From NCBI RefSeq assembly GCF_041260665.1, contig NZ_JBGCCT010000027.1, forward strand, positions 62,001-126,000: a stretch of DNA of 64,000 nucleotides, read 5' to 3'. Of this stretch, positions 1-9,508 are shown one piece after another. How positions within the stretch are numbered: the first letter of the stretch is position 1; the number at the start of each line of letters is the position of its first letter. This DNA is from Catenulispora sp. GP43. GTDB lineage: Bacteria > Actinomycetota > Actinomycetes > Streptomycetales > Catenulisporaceae. A model generated the notes under the pieces. That model saw only the letters and a program-made list of their open reading frames with translations, did no database searches and was not told where the DNA came from. The translations under genes were made by a program, and so were the position numbers.

Positions 1-369
1 GTTCTGCCGCGCTGCCGAACGACTGCCACATCCGGTGCCGATTTGCCGCCGCACCAAGCTCGGTGTCCCGCCGAGCCGATGGTGGCCATGCTGCCGCGCC
101 GAGCCGCCGTATCCCTGCCGATACCAAGCCAGCCGGCCGAGGAGCCAGCGGCGCCCACCTGCCGAGCCGGTTGAGCTGAGCTGAATCGCCCACGCTGCCG
201 CGCCCATTGCCTCGCTGCGCAGCGCTGCTGAGCCCACCTTGCCGGCGCGCATTGCACCCCGCCGTGCTGGGCCAGCGACTCTGCGGCGCCTGCCGCGCCG
301 TCGCGCCCAGCCCCTACATCAGCCATTCGGCGTCGTCTGCCCGCCACCCACCCCGGGCAGATAATCGCA
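1..369. repeat. Low-complexity GC-rich region without a convincing gene
   Basis: No open frame with normal actinomycete coding character is visible here on either strand. The sequence is a degenerate patchwork of short words such as CTGCCG, GCCGAGCC and GCCGCGC, repeated irregularly. It looks like decayed or slippage-expanded intergenic DNA upstream of the secreted protein that starts near 370. It could also be the edge of a truncated feature whose rest lies outside the window. I see no RNA gene, terminator or clear promoter. Confidence 0.45.
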
Positions 370-1461
370 GTGGGTGACATGAAGCGCGGTCGCGCGCGAT
401 GGATTCCAGCACTGACCGTCAGCACCGCCGTGGCCGCGGCGGTCACCGGTGCGATATGCGCGGGTACCGCGTCCGCGCCCTCGCAGGCGCTCGCCGTCGG
501 CACCGCGCTGCCCGCGGCGAAGCCTGCCCCCGTGCGCGCGAGCCAGCCGCCGGCCGACCCGCTGCAAGCCCCGCTTGTCGCGGCTGCGGCTCGGGCGTTT
601 CCCGGGGAGGGGGAGTGGCGTGTGCTCGCCGCTGATTCGCATGGGGAGCCCGTTGTGCAGGGGACCATGCTGCGGGCTGCCGGGACCTCCTCGCCGGTGG
701 CGATTGCGTGGATCAAGGAGTCCGCTGCGCGGTTCGAGCTCCATCCCGGCTATGCGCAGCCCGGTGGGAGTTGGTCGCAGCCCGACATGCTGCCGCGGGA
801 TCGGCGGGATGGGCTTGTCGCCACGTGGAATGGCGGCTTTCTCATGGGTGACTCCGGTGGTGGCTTCTATCTCGGCGGGAAGCAGCATGGGCCGCTCGTG
901 CCCGGGGTCGCCGCCGAGGTTTTTCGGCGGGATGGCTCCTTCACTGTGGGGGTGTGGGGGCGTGATGCGCAGTTGGGGCCCGACATCGTCGGGGTGCGGC
1001 AGCAGCGGCAGTTGATGATCGACGGTGGGCGGATCGCCGGGGACATCGACTCGCTCTTCACCTGGGGTGTCACCGACGGTGGCGCCACCTATGTGCGTCG
1101 GTCCGGGGTCGGTGTCACCGCGGCCGGGGATGTCGTCTTCGCGCTCGGTCCGACGATGTCGCCGCGTTCGCTGGCGACCGCGTTGCAGCAGGCCGGTGCG
1201 GTGCGGGCCATGGAGCTTGACATCAACATCAGCTGGCCGTCGTTCATGGCCTACGACTCGTCTGCGAACCCCGGTGACCCGCGTCCCTTCAAGTGGGGTG
1301 ACTACCCGCGGTCCGCCGAGCGCTACTTCAGCCACTCCGCTCGTGACTTCGTCGCCGTGTACGCGCGTGCCACCGGGTCGCAAGGGGCGTGTGTCGACGG
1401 CAGTGGTGTGGCGCGGTCGCGTCCCGGTGGGGATGCTCCCGGTCTGCTGGTGGCCTGCTGA
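370..1461 (+). CDS. Secreted phosphodiester glycosidase family protein (NAGPA-like)
   Basis: A 363-residue protein with an N-terminal export signal: a basic stretch around residues 4-10, a hydrophobic Ala/Val core to about residue 35, then a Pro/Ala-rich linker to about 65. The rest resembles the NAGPA/phosphodiester glycosidase domain, with a WNGGF motif near residue 154, an MIDGGRI segment near 217 and a MELDINIS segment near 280. Family members cleave sugar phosphodiesters or remain uncharacterised, and the substrate here is unknown. Start is GTG at 370; an in-frame ATG at 379 is an alternative. It stands alone, with ettA downstream after 168 bp. The function is a family-level call only. 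Confidence 0.7.
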   Translation: MGDMKRGRARWIPALTVSTAVAAAVTGAICAGTASAPSQALAVGTALPAAKPAPVRASQPPADPLQAPLVAAAARAFPGEGEWRVLAADSHGEPVVQGTMLRAAGTSSPVAIAWIKESAARFELHPGYAQPGGSWSQPDMLPRDRRDGLVATWNGGFLMGDSGGGFYLGGKQHGPLVPGVAAEVFRRDGSFTVGVWGRDAQLGPDIVGVRQQRQLMIDGGRIAGDIDSLFTWGVTDGGATYVRRSGVGVTAAGDVVFALGPTMSPRSLATALQQAGAVRAMELDINISWPSFMAYDSSANPGDPRPFKWGDYPRSAERYFSHSARDFVAVYARATGSQGACVDGSGVARSRPGGDAPGLLVAC

Positions 1462-1616
1462 AGTGGCGGTATGCGGGGTGTGACCGGGAACAATGCGGCA
1501 AGGTCGAGCGAATCAGAGTCCTGAAACGGGGTCTGAGGAGGGGGTCCCGGGCTGGTGACCCCCGTCACATCCCCGCCTTCCGAGTGACGGCGTCATAACC
1601 ATTAACCCGCGGCAAC

Positions 1617-1622
1617 TAAGCT
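1617..1622 (+). promoter_or_regulatory. Possible -10 element for a leaderless ettA transcript
   Basis: TAAGCT lies 7 nt upstream of the ettA ATG at 1630, the spacing expected if transcription starts at the A of ATG. No purine-rich ribosome-binding site precedes the start, which fits a leaderless mRNA, common in actinobacteria. No good -35 hexamer was found, so the call is weak. Confidence 0.3.
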
Positions 1623-1629
1623 CTAGGTT

Positions 1630-3293
<1,664 letters not shown>

Positions 3294-3294
<1 letters not shown>

Positions 3295-3773
3295 TGACCG
3301 GCACCGCCCAGACCAGCACGGACGGCACGACGACCGTCTCCCCGGCCGCGCCGGGGAGACGGCACGTGTACCTGTGCCCGCTGCGGTGGTCCGACATGGA
3401 CGCCTACCAGCATGTCAACAACGTGGTCTACCTCCGCTACCTGGAGGAGGCGCGGGTGGACTGGATGTTCCGCCGCGCCGCCGAGGCCGGGGTGGAGGGG
3501 TTCGCCACGTTCGGCACGGTGGTGGCCAAGCACGAGATCGAGTACCGGCGCCCGCTGGTCTACCGGCCCGAGCCGGTGCGCGTCGAGGTCTGGGTGACCG
3601 CCATCGCCACCGCGAAGTTCACCGTGGCCTACGAGGTCCGCGACGACGAGGCCGTCTACGCGACCGCCTCGTCGGTCCTGGTGCCGTTCAACATCGAGGG
3701 GAACCACCTGCGGCGGCTGTCGCAGGTGGAGAAGGACTACCTCGCCGAGTACTACACCCCGGCGGGAGCGTGA
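3294..3773 (+). CDS. Acyl-CoA thioesterase, 4HBT hotdog fold
   Basis: A 159-residue protein with a short disordered N-terminus (1-22) and a single hotdog domain. The segment WSDMDAYQHVNNVVYLRYLE (about residues 32-51) is the signature of the 4-hydroxybenzoyl-CoA thioesterase/YbgC group, with the catalytic Asp in DMD. It should hydrolyse an acyl-CoA in the cytoplasm; the chain length is unknown. The ATG at 3294 overlaps the ettA stop, and its own stop overlaps the next gene by GTGA. The ettA-thioesterase-unknown order recurs in actinomycetes as far as I recall. Confidence 0.9.
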
Positions 3774-4486
3774 GCACGGTGTCGGCGCTGCGGCTGGCCG
3801 GCGCGGACGAGGCCGCCGACCTCGGCGGGTACCTCACGCGGCTGCTGCGGTTCGACAAGGCCGCGGCGGTGCGGGTGGTGGCGTCGGGCTCGGCGGTCGG
3901 GGTCTGGGGACAGCCGCCGTTCGACGTGCTGACCCTGCGCACCCTCGCGCTGGATCCCGCCGGACCCGCGGCTGAGGCCGAGGCCGAGGCTGTGGCCGGT
4001 TCCGGGGCGGGCTCCGAGGTCCGGACCTCCGTGAGCGTGGAGGCCGACGTCACCGTCTCGGCCGGCGACCTGCTCCACGCGATCGCCGACGACGGCGCGC
4101 TGCCCCTGCCGCGCCCGCTGGCCGGGGCGACCGCCTGGACCGGGTTCCTGCCGCCGCGCACCGGCTGGCGGACGGTCGGCGAGCTGCCGGTCGCGGAGGT
4201 GGAGACCGCCGCGCTGGGCGGCATCGCCGAGTTCAAGGCGCGCGCCGAGGCGATCGCGGACAAGGAGCGGACGCGCGCGGCTGTGGACCGCATCGCCGCC
4301 GAGATCTGGGACCGGCCCCTGACGTTCGGGCTGACGGTCCGGGCCGCGCACGCCGCGCGGGCCATGGCGTTCCTCGGGCAGGCCCAGTCCGCGTCGGCCG
4401 TGGTGCGCTCTTCGGGCCGGTGGCTGCGGCTGGACGCGCCGTTCGGGACGGTAGTGCTGCGGACCGGGTCCGGCCTGCTCGCCTAA
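3770..4486 (+). CDS. Conserved protein of unknown function
   Basis: A 238-residue, Ala-rich soluble protein that I cannot assign to a characterised family. No signal peptide, membrane helix or catalytic motif stands out. An acidic low-complexity stretch (about residues 63-82, alternating Ala and Glu) divides the protein, and the C-terminal half is mostly helical. The GTG start at 3770 overlaps the thioesterase stop (GTGA), so it is part of the ettA operon. Its position suggests co-expression with EttA and the thioesterase; nothing in the sequence says what it does. Confidence 0.7.
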   Translation: MSTVSALRLAGADEAADLGGYLTRLLRFDKAAAVRVVASGSAVGVWGQPPFDVLTLRTLALDPAGPAAEAEAEAVAGSGAGSEVRTSVSVEADVTVSAGDLLHAIADDGALPLPRPLAGATAWTGFLPPRTGWRTVGELPVAEVETAALGGIAEFKARAEAIADKERTRAAVDRIAAEIWDRPLTFGLTVRAAHAARAMAFLGQAQSASAVVRSSGRWLRLDAPFGTVVLRTGSGLLA

Positions 4487-4492
4487 GAGGGC

Positions 4493-4993
4493 TCAGCTCT
4501 GCCGCGTGAAGCGCAGCTTCACGCCGATCTCGCCCTTGGCGGCCATCATGCCGAGCTGGTTCCAGGTCATCCCGAAGTCCGCGCGGGTGTAGGGGATCGT
4601 CGCGGTCAGCGTGACGGAGTCCGCGCGCCGGTCGGCATGCGCGATGAACGTCAGGGGCTTGACGACGTCGCGCACCTTCAGCGTGCCCTGGACCTGCACC
4701 TCGGCGCTGTCCGCGCTGACCGGGCCTATCCGGTCGGCCGCGAACTGGAACGTCGGGTGGCGCTCGACGTCGAAGAAGTCGCTCGACCGCAGGTGGGTGT
4801 CGCGCTTGGCCAGGCGGGTGTCGAGCGAGGCGGACTCGACGGTGACGAGGCCCTCGCCGGTGCCGTCCTCGGCCAGCACCCCCTCGCCGTGTACGGTCTT
4901 GAAGACGCCGCGGACGGTGGCCAGGCCCCAGAACGTCTTGTTCCTGACGGTGACCTCGTGGCCTGCGGGATCGAGGGTCCACTTCTCGCTCAT
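4493..4993 (-). CDS. YceI family protein
   Basis: A 166-residue YceI-like protein. The family forms a lipocalin-like beta barrel that binds isoprenoid or other long lipids. Recognisable family segments are WTLDPAGHEVTVRNKTFWG near the N-terminus, the central LRSSDFFDVERHPTFQF block, and LTFIAHADRR followed by RADFGMTWN near the C-terminus. There is no signal peptide, so this is the cytoplasmic actinobacterial type. It is divergent from a MarR regulator, and the shared 111-bp region contains an inverted repeat. Repression by that regulator is likely but inferred. Confidence 0.92.
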   Translation of the reverse strand: MSEKWTLDPAGHEVTVRNKTFWGLATVRGVFKTVHGEGVLAEDGTGEGLVTVESASLDTRLAKRDTHLRSSDFFDVERHPTFQFAADRIGPVSADSAEVQVQGTLKVRDVVKPLTFIAHADRRADSVTLTATIPYTRADFGMTWNQLGMMAAKGEIGVKLRFTRQS

Positions 4994-5046
4994 GACTAGC
5001 TCCCTGAAAGCGACGGATGGTCGAGCGGATAGGTAGCACGCTATCT

Positions 5047-5077
5047 TCTCGCCAGTAATTATCTAACTGGCGAGATA
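5047..5077. promoter_or_regulatory. Inverted-repeat operator between yceI and marR genes
   Basis: TCTCGCCAGT (5047-5056) and ACTGGCGAGA (5066-5075) are perfect 10-bp inverted arms around a 9-bp AT-rich spacer. A second overlapping repeat, TATCT (5060-5064) and AGATA (5073-5077), shares the right arm. The site lies in the divergent gap between the YceI and MarR genes, where a MarR dimer that controls both directions would bind. Confidence 0.7.
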
Positions 5078-5104
5078 GTAGCTCGGTGACCTATCCTGGT
5101 CAAC

Positions 5105-5599
5105 GTGAACGGGACGGATGGGCACAGCGGGGGAGAAGAGGCCTGCCCCTCGATGGCGGACCTCGCGCTGTTGCAGCAGTGGAACCAGCTCCAGGGGGCG
5201 TTCCGGCGGCTGAACGGGCGCCTGCTCGACGACGTCGAGGCCAGGACCGGCGTGGCGCCCTCGGCGTTCCAGGCGCTGTGGTACCTGGCGAGCAGTCCGG
5301 AGTACACGGCGAAGATGAGTCAGCTCTCGGCGGTCCTGGGCTTCTCCACGGCCGGCACGACCAAGGTCGCCGACCGCCTCGCCGAGGCCGGGATGATCGA
5401 GCGCGGCCCCTCGGCCGCCGACCGCCGGGTGATCCTGGTGACGCTGACCGAACACGGGCTGCGGGTCGCCAGCGAGGCGATCCAGACCTTCCTCGGGGCG
5501 CTGCGCGAGCGCGCGCTGGGGCCCATGGGGGAGGACGGGTTCGCGGCGCTGGTGGAGTCGGTGGTCGGGCTCGATCCCGGTGGCGGCGCGGAGTGCTGA
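5105..5599 (+). CDS. MarR family transcriptional regulator
   Basis: A 164-residue winged-helix regulator. Helix-turn-helix residues lie around 78-100 (MSQLSAVLGFSTAGTTKVAD), followed by the wing segment SAADRRVILVTLTEHG that is typical of MarR proteins. Flanking helices would form the dimer interface. The GTG start at 5105 is chosen because it fits the usual length. It is divergent from the yceI gene with an inverted repeat between them, so autoregulation and control of yceI are likely. The ligand is unknown. Confidence 0.9.
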   Translation: MNGTDGHSGGEEACPSMADLALLQQWNQLQGAFRRLNGRLLDDVEARTGVAPSAFQALWYLASSPEYTAKMSQLSAVLGFSTAGTTKVADRLAEAGMIERGPSAADRRVILVTLTEHGLRVASEAIQTFLGALRERALGPMGEDGFAALVESVVGLDPGGGAEC

Positions 5600-5618
5600 G
5601 CGCGGGCGGAGCGGTCGG

Positions 5619-6275
5619 TCAGACCGCGACGCCCTTGTCGTGCAGCCAGCTCAGCGGGTCCACCAGCGTGCCGTTGGCGGCCGCCACCTCGAAGTGAAGG
5701 TGCGGACCGGTGGAGTTGCCGGTGGAGCCCAGGCGCCCGACGGTCTGGCCGACCGCGACGTGGCCCCGCGAGACCTCGATCCGCGACATGTGGTTGTAGG
5801 CGGTGGAGGTGCCGTCGGCGTGCTTCACGACGACGCGCAGACCGTAGGGCCCGGACCAGCCGGCGGAGACGACTGTGCCGTCGGCGGCCGCCCGGATCGG
5901 GGTGCCATGGGGCGCGGCGAGGTCGAGGCCGGTGTGTTTGCCGCTGCTCCAGTTCGTGCCGCTCGCGCCGAAGGTGGCCGTGACGCGTGCACCCGGGAGC
6001 GGCGAGACGTGGGTCGGCGCAGGCGCAGGAGCCGGCGCAGGGGCAGCAGCGGGAGCCGGAGCCGGTTCAGGGGCGGGAACAGCCGCCACCTCGGGTGTCG
6101 CAGCCGGTTCGGCGGCGGCCACGGCTTCCTGCGCCTTGGCGATCGGTGCGCCGGGACGTGCGCCGACGGCCGGGGTCGCGACAGCGGCCAGCGTCAGCGT
6201 CAGCGAAAGGCCGACGCCGGCTGCGATGAACAGCGAACGGCGACGGTCGGGCTTGCGGAGGCGTCCGGAGAGCAT
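5619..6275 (-). CDS. Secreted M23 family peptidase (LytM-type)
   Basis: A 218-residue exported protein. It has a basic N-terminus, a hydrophobic segment (about 15-38), a long Pro/Ala repeat linker (about 52-88) that could span peptidoglycan, and an M23 domain from about 90. Zinc ligands of the family are all visible: His114 and Asp118 in HTGLD, and His194 in HLHFE, with His192 as the catalytic partner. Such enzymes cleave peptidoglycan cross-bridges or stems. The upstream gap is too short for the c-di-AMP riboswitch that often precedes wall hydrolases in actinobacteria, and its conserved core was not seen. Confidence 0.93.
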   Translation of the reverse strand: MLSGRLRKPDRRRSLFIAAGVGLSLTLTLAAVATPAVGARPGAPIAKAQEAVAAAEPAATPEVAAVPAPEPAPAPAAAPAPAPAPAPTHVSPLPGARVTATFGASGTNWSSGKHTGLDLAAPHGTPIRAAADGTVVSAGWSGPYGLRVVVKHADGTSTAYNHMSRIEVSRGHVAVGQTVGRLGSTGNSTGPHLHFEVAAANGTLVDPLSWLHDKGVAV

Positions 6276-6388
6276 CCGTCAAACCTAGACAAATAGGGCC
6301 TCATGGAGAGTGGTCGCTTAGTTACGCCCTGTTATTCGGGCTGACCAAGAGCCGTCGATGGGTGCACCGGATGTGAGCGAACTCGCCC

Positions 6389-6742
6389 TCAACCCGCCGC
6401 CCGGGCCTTCCGCTGCCGCTTCGCCAGCGGCATCAGCGCCATGTCCTCCGCGCTGACCTTCAGCCCCTTGTACCCGTAGCCGTGCTCCGTGAGCCACTGC
6501 TCCGCCTTGGCCTGCGCGAGCTCGCCGGCGGCGACGATGTCCTCCTCGCGCTCGCCGTGCTCCAGGTACCGGAACGTGAAGAACGGCCGCATCGTCAGGT
6601 CGTACGTCAGCCGCCCCTCCGGGGTGAACGCCGCGTTCAGCACGTCGTGCTCCGCCGCCTCGGCAAGCAGTGCGGCACGCTGGTCGTCGGTCAGGGCGTC
6701 GAAGGAGCCGCGGACCATGACCCGGAAGGTGCGATCGTTCAT
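6389..6742 (-). CDS. DUF6204 family protein
   Basis: A 117-residue soluble protein. It matches my memory of DUF6204, a small actinobacterial family of unknown function, through the opening TFRVMVRGSFDALTD and the central LTYDLTMRPFFTFRYL segment. The ATG at 6742 is preferred over an upstream in-frame ATG because the extra N-terminus is Arg-rich and unlike the family. The C-terminus is basic. It lies 44 bp downstream of the globin gene on the same strand and may share its transcript. Confidence 0.75.
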   Translation of the reverse strand: MNDRTFRVMVRGSFDALTDDQRAALLAEAAEHDVLNAAFTPEGRLTYDLTMRPFFTFRYLEHGEREEDIVAAGELAQAKAEQWLTEHGYGYKGLKVSAEDMALMPLAKRQRKARAAG

Positions 6743-6786
6743 GGCGCCGACCCTAAACCGCCTCGGCCGGCGCCACGAGTGGATTT

Positions 6787-7176
6787 CTACTCTGCGTTGA
6801 CCATGCTGTGCGCGGCGCGCACAAGGTAGTCCCACAGTTCCGCGGCGTACAGGGGCGGCAGTTCGAGTTCGTCCACCGCGACCCGCATGTGGGTCAGCCA
6901 GGCGTCGCGCGCGGCCGGGTCGACCTTGAACGGGAAGTGGCGCATGCGCAGGCGTGGATGGCCGCGCTGGTCCGAATACGTCGTCGGGCCGCCCCAGTAC
7001 TGCTCCAGGAACATGCGCAGGCGTTCCTCAGCGGGGCCGAGGTCTTCCTCTGGGTACATCGGCCGCAATAGGGGGTCGGTAGCCACGCCCTCGTAGAAGC
7101 GCGCGACCAGCTTCCGAAAGGTCGGCGCGCCGCCGACCGCCTCGTAGAACGTGACGGGTTCCTCGCGATCACTCAC
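6787..7176 (-). CDS. glbO: Group II truncated hemoglobin
   Basis: A 129-residue globin of the 2-over-2 TrHbII type. The proximal haem ligand is His80 in MRHFPF, the group II Trp at position G8 is Trp93 in DAWLTHM, and the [17 protein letters not shown] segment (27-43) is the B-C helix region of the family. These proteins bind O2 and are linked to oxidative or nitrosative defence and respiration in actinobacteria. It diverges from the DUF2079 gene across 46 bp, and DUF6204 follows it. Confidence 0.93.
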   Translation of the reverse strand: MSDREEPVTFYEAVGGAPTFRKLVARFYEGVATDPLLRPMYPEEDLGPAEERLRMFLEQYWGGPTTYSDQRGHPRLRMRHFPFKVDPAARDAWLTHMRVAVDELELPPLYAAELWDYLVRAAHSMVNAE

Positions 7177-7222
7177 AACCCCATTGTCCCACCGCTCAGA
7201 GGCCGGGTTCTATGCTGCATGC

Positions 7223-8833
7223 ATGCCGGGGGAGTCAAAAGCGCTGGATACGGGGTTCGCGAAAACCATGGGAACGACCGAACCCGCAGATCTCGCTATA
7301 GAGAACTCCCCTATAGGCGACCCACAGGGCAGCTTTCCAGAACCCGCTGCGGAGCCGCCGAACAAGCTCGCCCGCTATGCGCCGTGGCTCATAGCCGGCG
7401 TCTCATTTGTCCTCTATGCGCTGATCTCCATACTCAGGTACGAACGCCGTGATTCCATGTCCTGGGACCTCGGCATCTTCACCGAAGCAGTCCGCGGCTA
7501 CGCGCACTTGCAGGCGCCCATGGTCGGTATCCGGGGCGAGAACATGGACCTCCTCGGCGACCACTGGCACCCGATCCTGATACTCCTGGCCCCGTTCTTC
7601 CGCGTCTTCCCGACGCCGGTCACGCTTCTGGTGGGGCAGTCCGTACTCCTCGCGCTGGCCGCCGTTCCGCTCACCAGAACCGCGATCGATCTGGTGGGCC
7701 GCTATCAGGGATACGCCATAGGCGCCGCCTTCGGTCTGTCCTGGGGCGTCGTCCAGGCCGCGAACTTCGATTTCCATGAGGTGGCCTTCGCGGTCCCGGC
7801 CTTAGCGTTCAGCCTCTGTGCCTACATCCGGGGCGACAACAGCAAGACCATCCTGTGGGCGCTACCGCTCCTGTTCGTCAAGGAAGACCTCGCACTGCTC
7901 GTCCCGATCATCATCGCGATGGTCGTGGCCCGGACGCGCTTCCGGGGACGCCGCTTCTCCCAAGGAACCGTCCTCGCCTGTGGCCTCGCCCTCGGAGTGC
8001 TGACGACTTCCTTCCTGGTGAAGATCGTCATACCGCACTTCAATCCGAACGGCGTCTACGAGTACTGGAACGAGGGCGGCTGCCTGGACCCCAAGCTCCA
8101 CACCGGCGTCGGCAAGCTCCTCACCTGCGTTCCCCGACAGTTCGTGAACGGCATCGGCGACAAGGAGCGCACGATGCTGATGACGCTTCTGCCAGTCGCA
8201 TTCGTCGCGCTCCGCTCCCCGTTGGTCCTGCTCGCGGTTCCCGCGCTGGTGGCCCGTTTCATCAACGTCATGCCGTCCTATTGGGGCACGGACTTCCACT
8301 ACAGCGTCGTCCCGATGGTCGTGGTCTTCGCCGCCGCGATCCACGGCCTGGTCCTGATGCGGGAGTCCCGGGAACGGGAGGCGGCCGACCCCGCAGAAAC
8401 TCCGGAATCGCGCACTTGGCTCCGGGTCATCGGCGATGCCCAGCTCAAGCACGGCGCTGTCGCCATGCTCGCGGTCGCCGCCGCGCTGACGCCGTCCTTC
8501 CCGCTCCAGGACCTGCTGCACCACCAGACCTGGTTCCCCGACGCGCGCGCCGAGGCCATCAAGCGCGCCGAAGCCACGATCCCGCCCGGCGTCACCGTGG
8601 AGACCACCGTCGAGATGCTGCCCGCGCTGGCCGCGCGCGACCAGACGCTGTGGATCGGCAACGCGAACATCGTCGTGCCGCCGGACTACGTGGCCTTCGA
8701 CATCGACCGCACGGGGTGGGAGGGGCAGACCTCGGCCCTGGACTTCGTCGTCTCCCGGCACCCGGGCTACAGCTACCAGGAAGTGTTCGCCGATCGCCAG
8801 AACAACGTGTTCGTGTTCAAACGGACTGGCTGA
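7223..8833 (+). CDS. DUF2079 multi-pass membrane protein
   Basis: A protein of about 536 residues in the DUF2079 family, related to GT-C membrane glycosyltransferases. After a soluble N-terminus of about 50 residues there are many hydrophobic helices to about residue 435, then a soluble C-terminal domain. The SWDLGIFTEAVRGYA segment near residue 82 contains the conserved Asp of the first loop, and GDHWHPILILLAPFF near 115 follows. The ATG at 7223 is chosen because the frame upstream overlaps the divergent globin start region; ATG 7268 is an alternative. Substrate unknown; lipid-linked sugar transfer is a family inference. Confidence 0.85.
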   Translation: MPGESKALDTGFAKTMGTTEPADLAIENSPIGDPQGSFPEPAAEPPNKLARYAPWLIAGVSFVLYALISILRYERRDSMSWDLGIFTEAVRGYAHLQAPMVGIRGENMDLLGDHWHPILILLAPFFRVFPTPVTLLVGQSVLLALAAVPLTRTAIDLVGRYQGYAIGAAFGLSWGVVQAANFDFHEVAFAVPALAFSLCAYIRGDNSKTILWALPLLFVKEDLALLVPIIIAMVVARTRFRGRRFSQGTVLACGLALGVLTTSFLVKIVIPHFNPNGVYEYWNEGGCLDPKLHTGVGKLLTCVPRQFVNGIGDKERTMLMTLLPVAFVALRSPLVLLAVPALVARFINVMPSYWGTDFHYSVVPMVVVFAAAIHGLVLMRESREREAADPAETPESRTWLRVIGDAQLKHGAVAMLAVAAALTPSFPLQDLLHHQTWFPDARAEAIKRAEATIPPGVTVETTVEMLPALAARDQTLWIGNANIVVPPDYVAFDIDRTGWEGQTSALDFVVSRHPGYSYQEVFADRQNNVFVFKRTG

Positions 8834-8906
8834 GCGCACCCGCCGACTGCGTGAGAGGATCGCGTCAGGAGCTTTCGACTGCTGCAAGGAAGAAGGTAGG
8901 ACACCC

Positions 8907-9335
8907 ATGGCGACTACGCGCAAGGCCGACACGCACTGGGAGGGGAGCCTCCTCGACGGCAAGGGCAACGTCACGCTGGCCTCGTCGCACAGCGGCACCT
9001 TCGACGTGACCTGGGCGTCGCGCGCCACCGAGGCCGCGGAGCAGACCAGCCCCGAGGAGCTGATCGCCGCCGCCCACGCCACCTGCTACTCGATGGCGCT
9101 GTCGCACGGCCTGGCCGGCGCCGGCACCCCGCCGCGCACCGTCGACACCCACGCCGAGGTCGACTTCCAGCCCGGCGAGGGCATCACCGGCATCCGGCTC
9201 GTGGTCCGCGCCGACGTGCCGGGCCTGAGCGCCGAGGACTTCCAGGCCGCCGCCGAGAACGCCAAGGCGAACTGCCCGGTGTCCAAGGCGCTGGCCGGCG
9301 TCCCGTCGATCACGCTGGACGCCGCGCTCGTCTGA
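8907..9335 (+). CDS. OsmC family peroxiredoxin
   Basis: A 142-residue OsmC/Ohr-type protein. The two family cysteines are present at Cys60 (HATCYSMALS) and Cys123 (ANCPVSKAL), and the conserved Glu sits in SPEELIAAAHATC. Such proteins reduce organic hydroperoxides with a low-molecular-weight or lipoyl thiol donor. It is likely OsmC rather than Ohr, given the N-terminal HWEGSLLDGKG segment. A purine-rich ribosome site (GAAGAAGG) precedes the ATG. A strong hairpin follows the stop, so it is probably monocistronic. Confidence 0.92.
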   Translation: MATTRKADTHWEGSLLDGKGNVTLASSHSGTFDVTWASRATEAAEQTSPEELIAAAHATCYSMALSHGLAGAGTPPRTVDTHAEVDFQPGEGITGIRLVVRADVPGLSAEDFQAAAENAKANCPVSKALAGVPSITLDAALV

Positions 9336-9347
9336 GCCGGTCAGCGA

Positions 9348-9388
9348 ATGACTGAGGTCCCTGTCTCGGCGACAGGGACCTCAGTCAT
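9348..9388. terminator. Strong bidirectional hairpin after osmC
   Basis: A perfect 18-bp stem (ATGACTGAGGTCCCTGTC and its complement) closes on a 5-nt TCGGC loop. It lies 12 bp after the OsmC stop and before the convergent sugar-kinase gene, so it can serve both strands. There is no T-run, which is usual for actinomycete terminators. Confidence 0.85.
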
Positions 9389-9428
9389 CTCAGGAGACGA
9401 ACCCCGGCGCACCGGAGTCCGTACATCT

Positions 9429-9508
9429 GCGCCGAGCTAGTAGTGCCGAGCTAGCACCGAGCCGGCGCCCAGCCGGCGCCGGGCTAGCGCCGGGCTAGCG
9501 CCGGGCCA
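9429..9508. repeat. Seven degenerate 11-bp tandem repeats running into the kinase stop
   Basis: The unit GCGCCGGGCTA or close variants occurs seven times in a row (starts 9429, 9443, 9454, 9465, 9476, 9487, 9498), with one 3-bp insertion after the first. The last copies include the stop and final codons of the kinase gene on the minus strand. Several units carry CTA, which reads TAG on that strand. Confidence 0.7.

Noticed and set aside
6276-6388. Possible c-di-AMP riboswitch before the M23 peptidase
   Set aside because: The gap is only 113 bp and lacks the conserved core of that riboswitch class.
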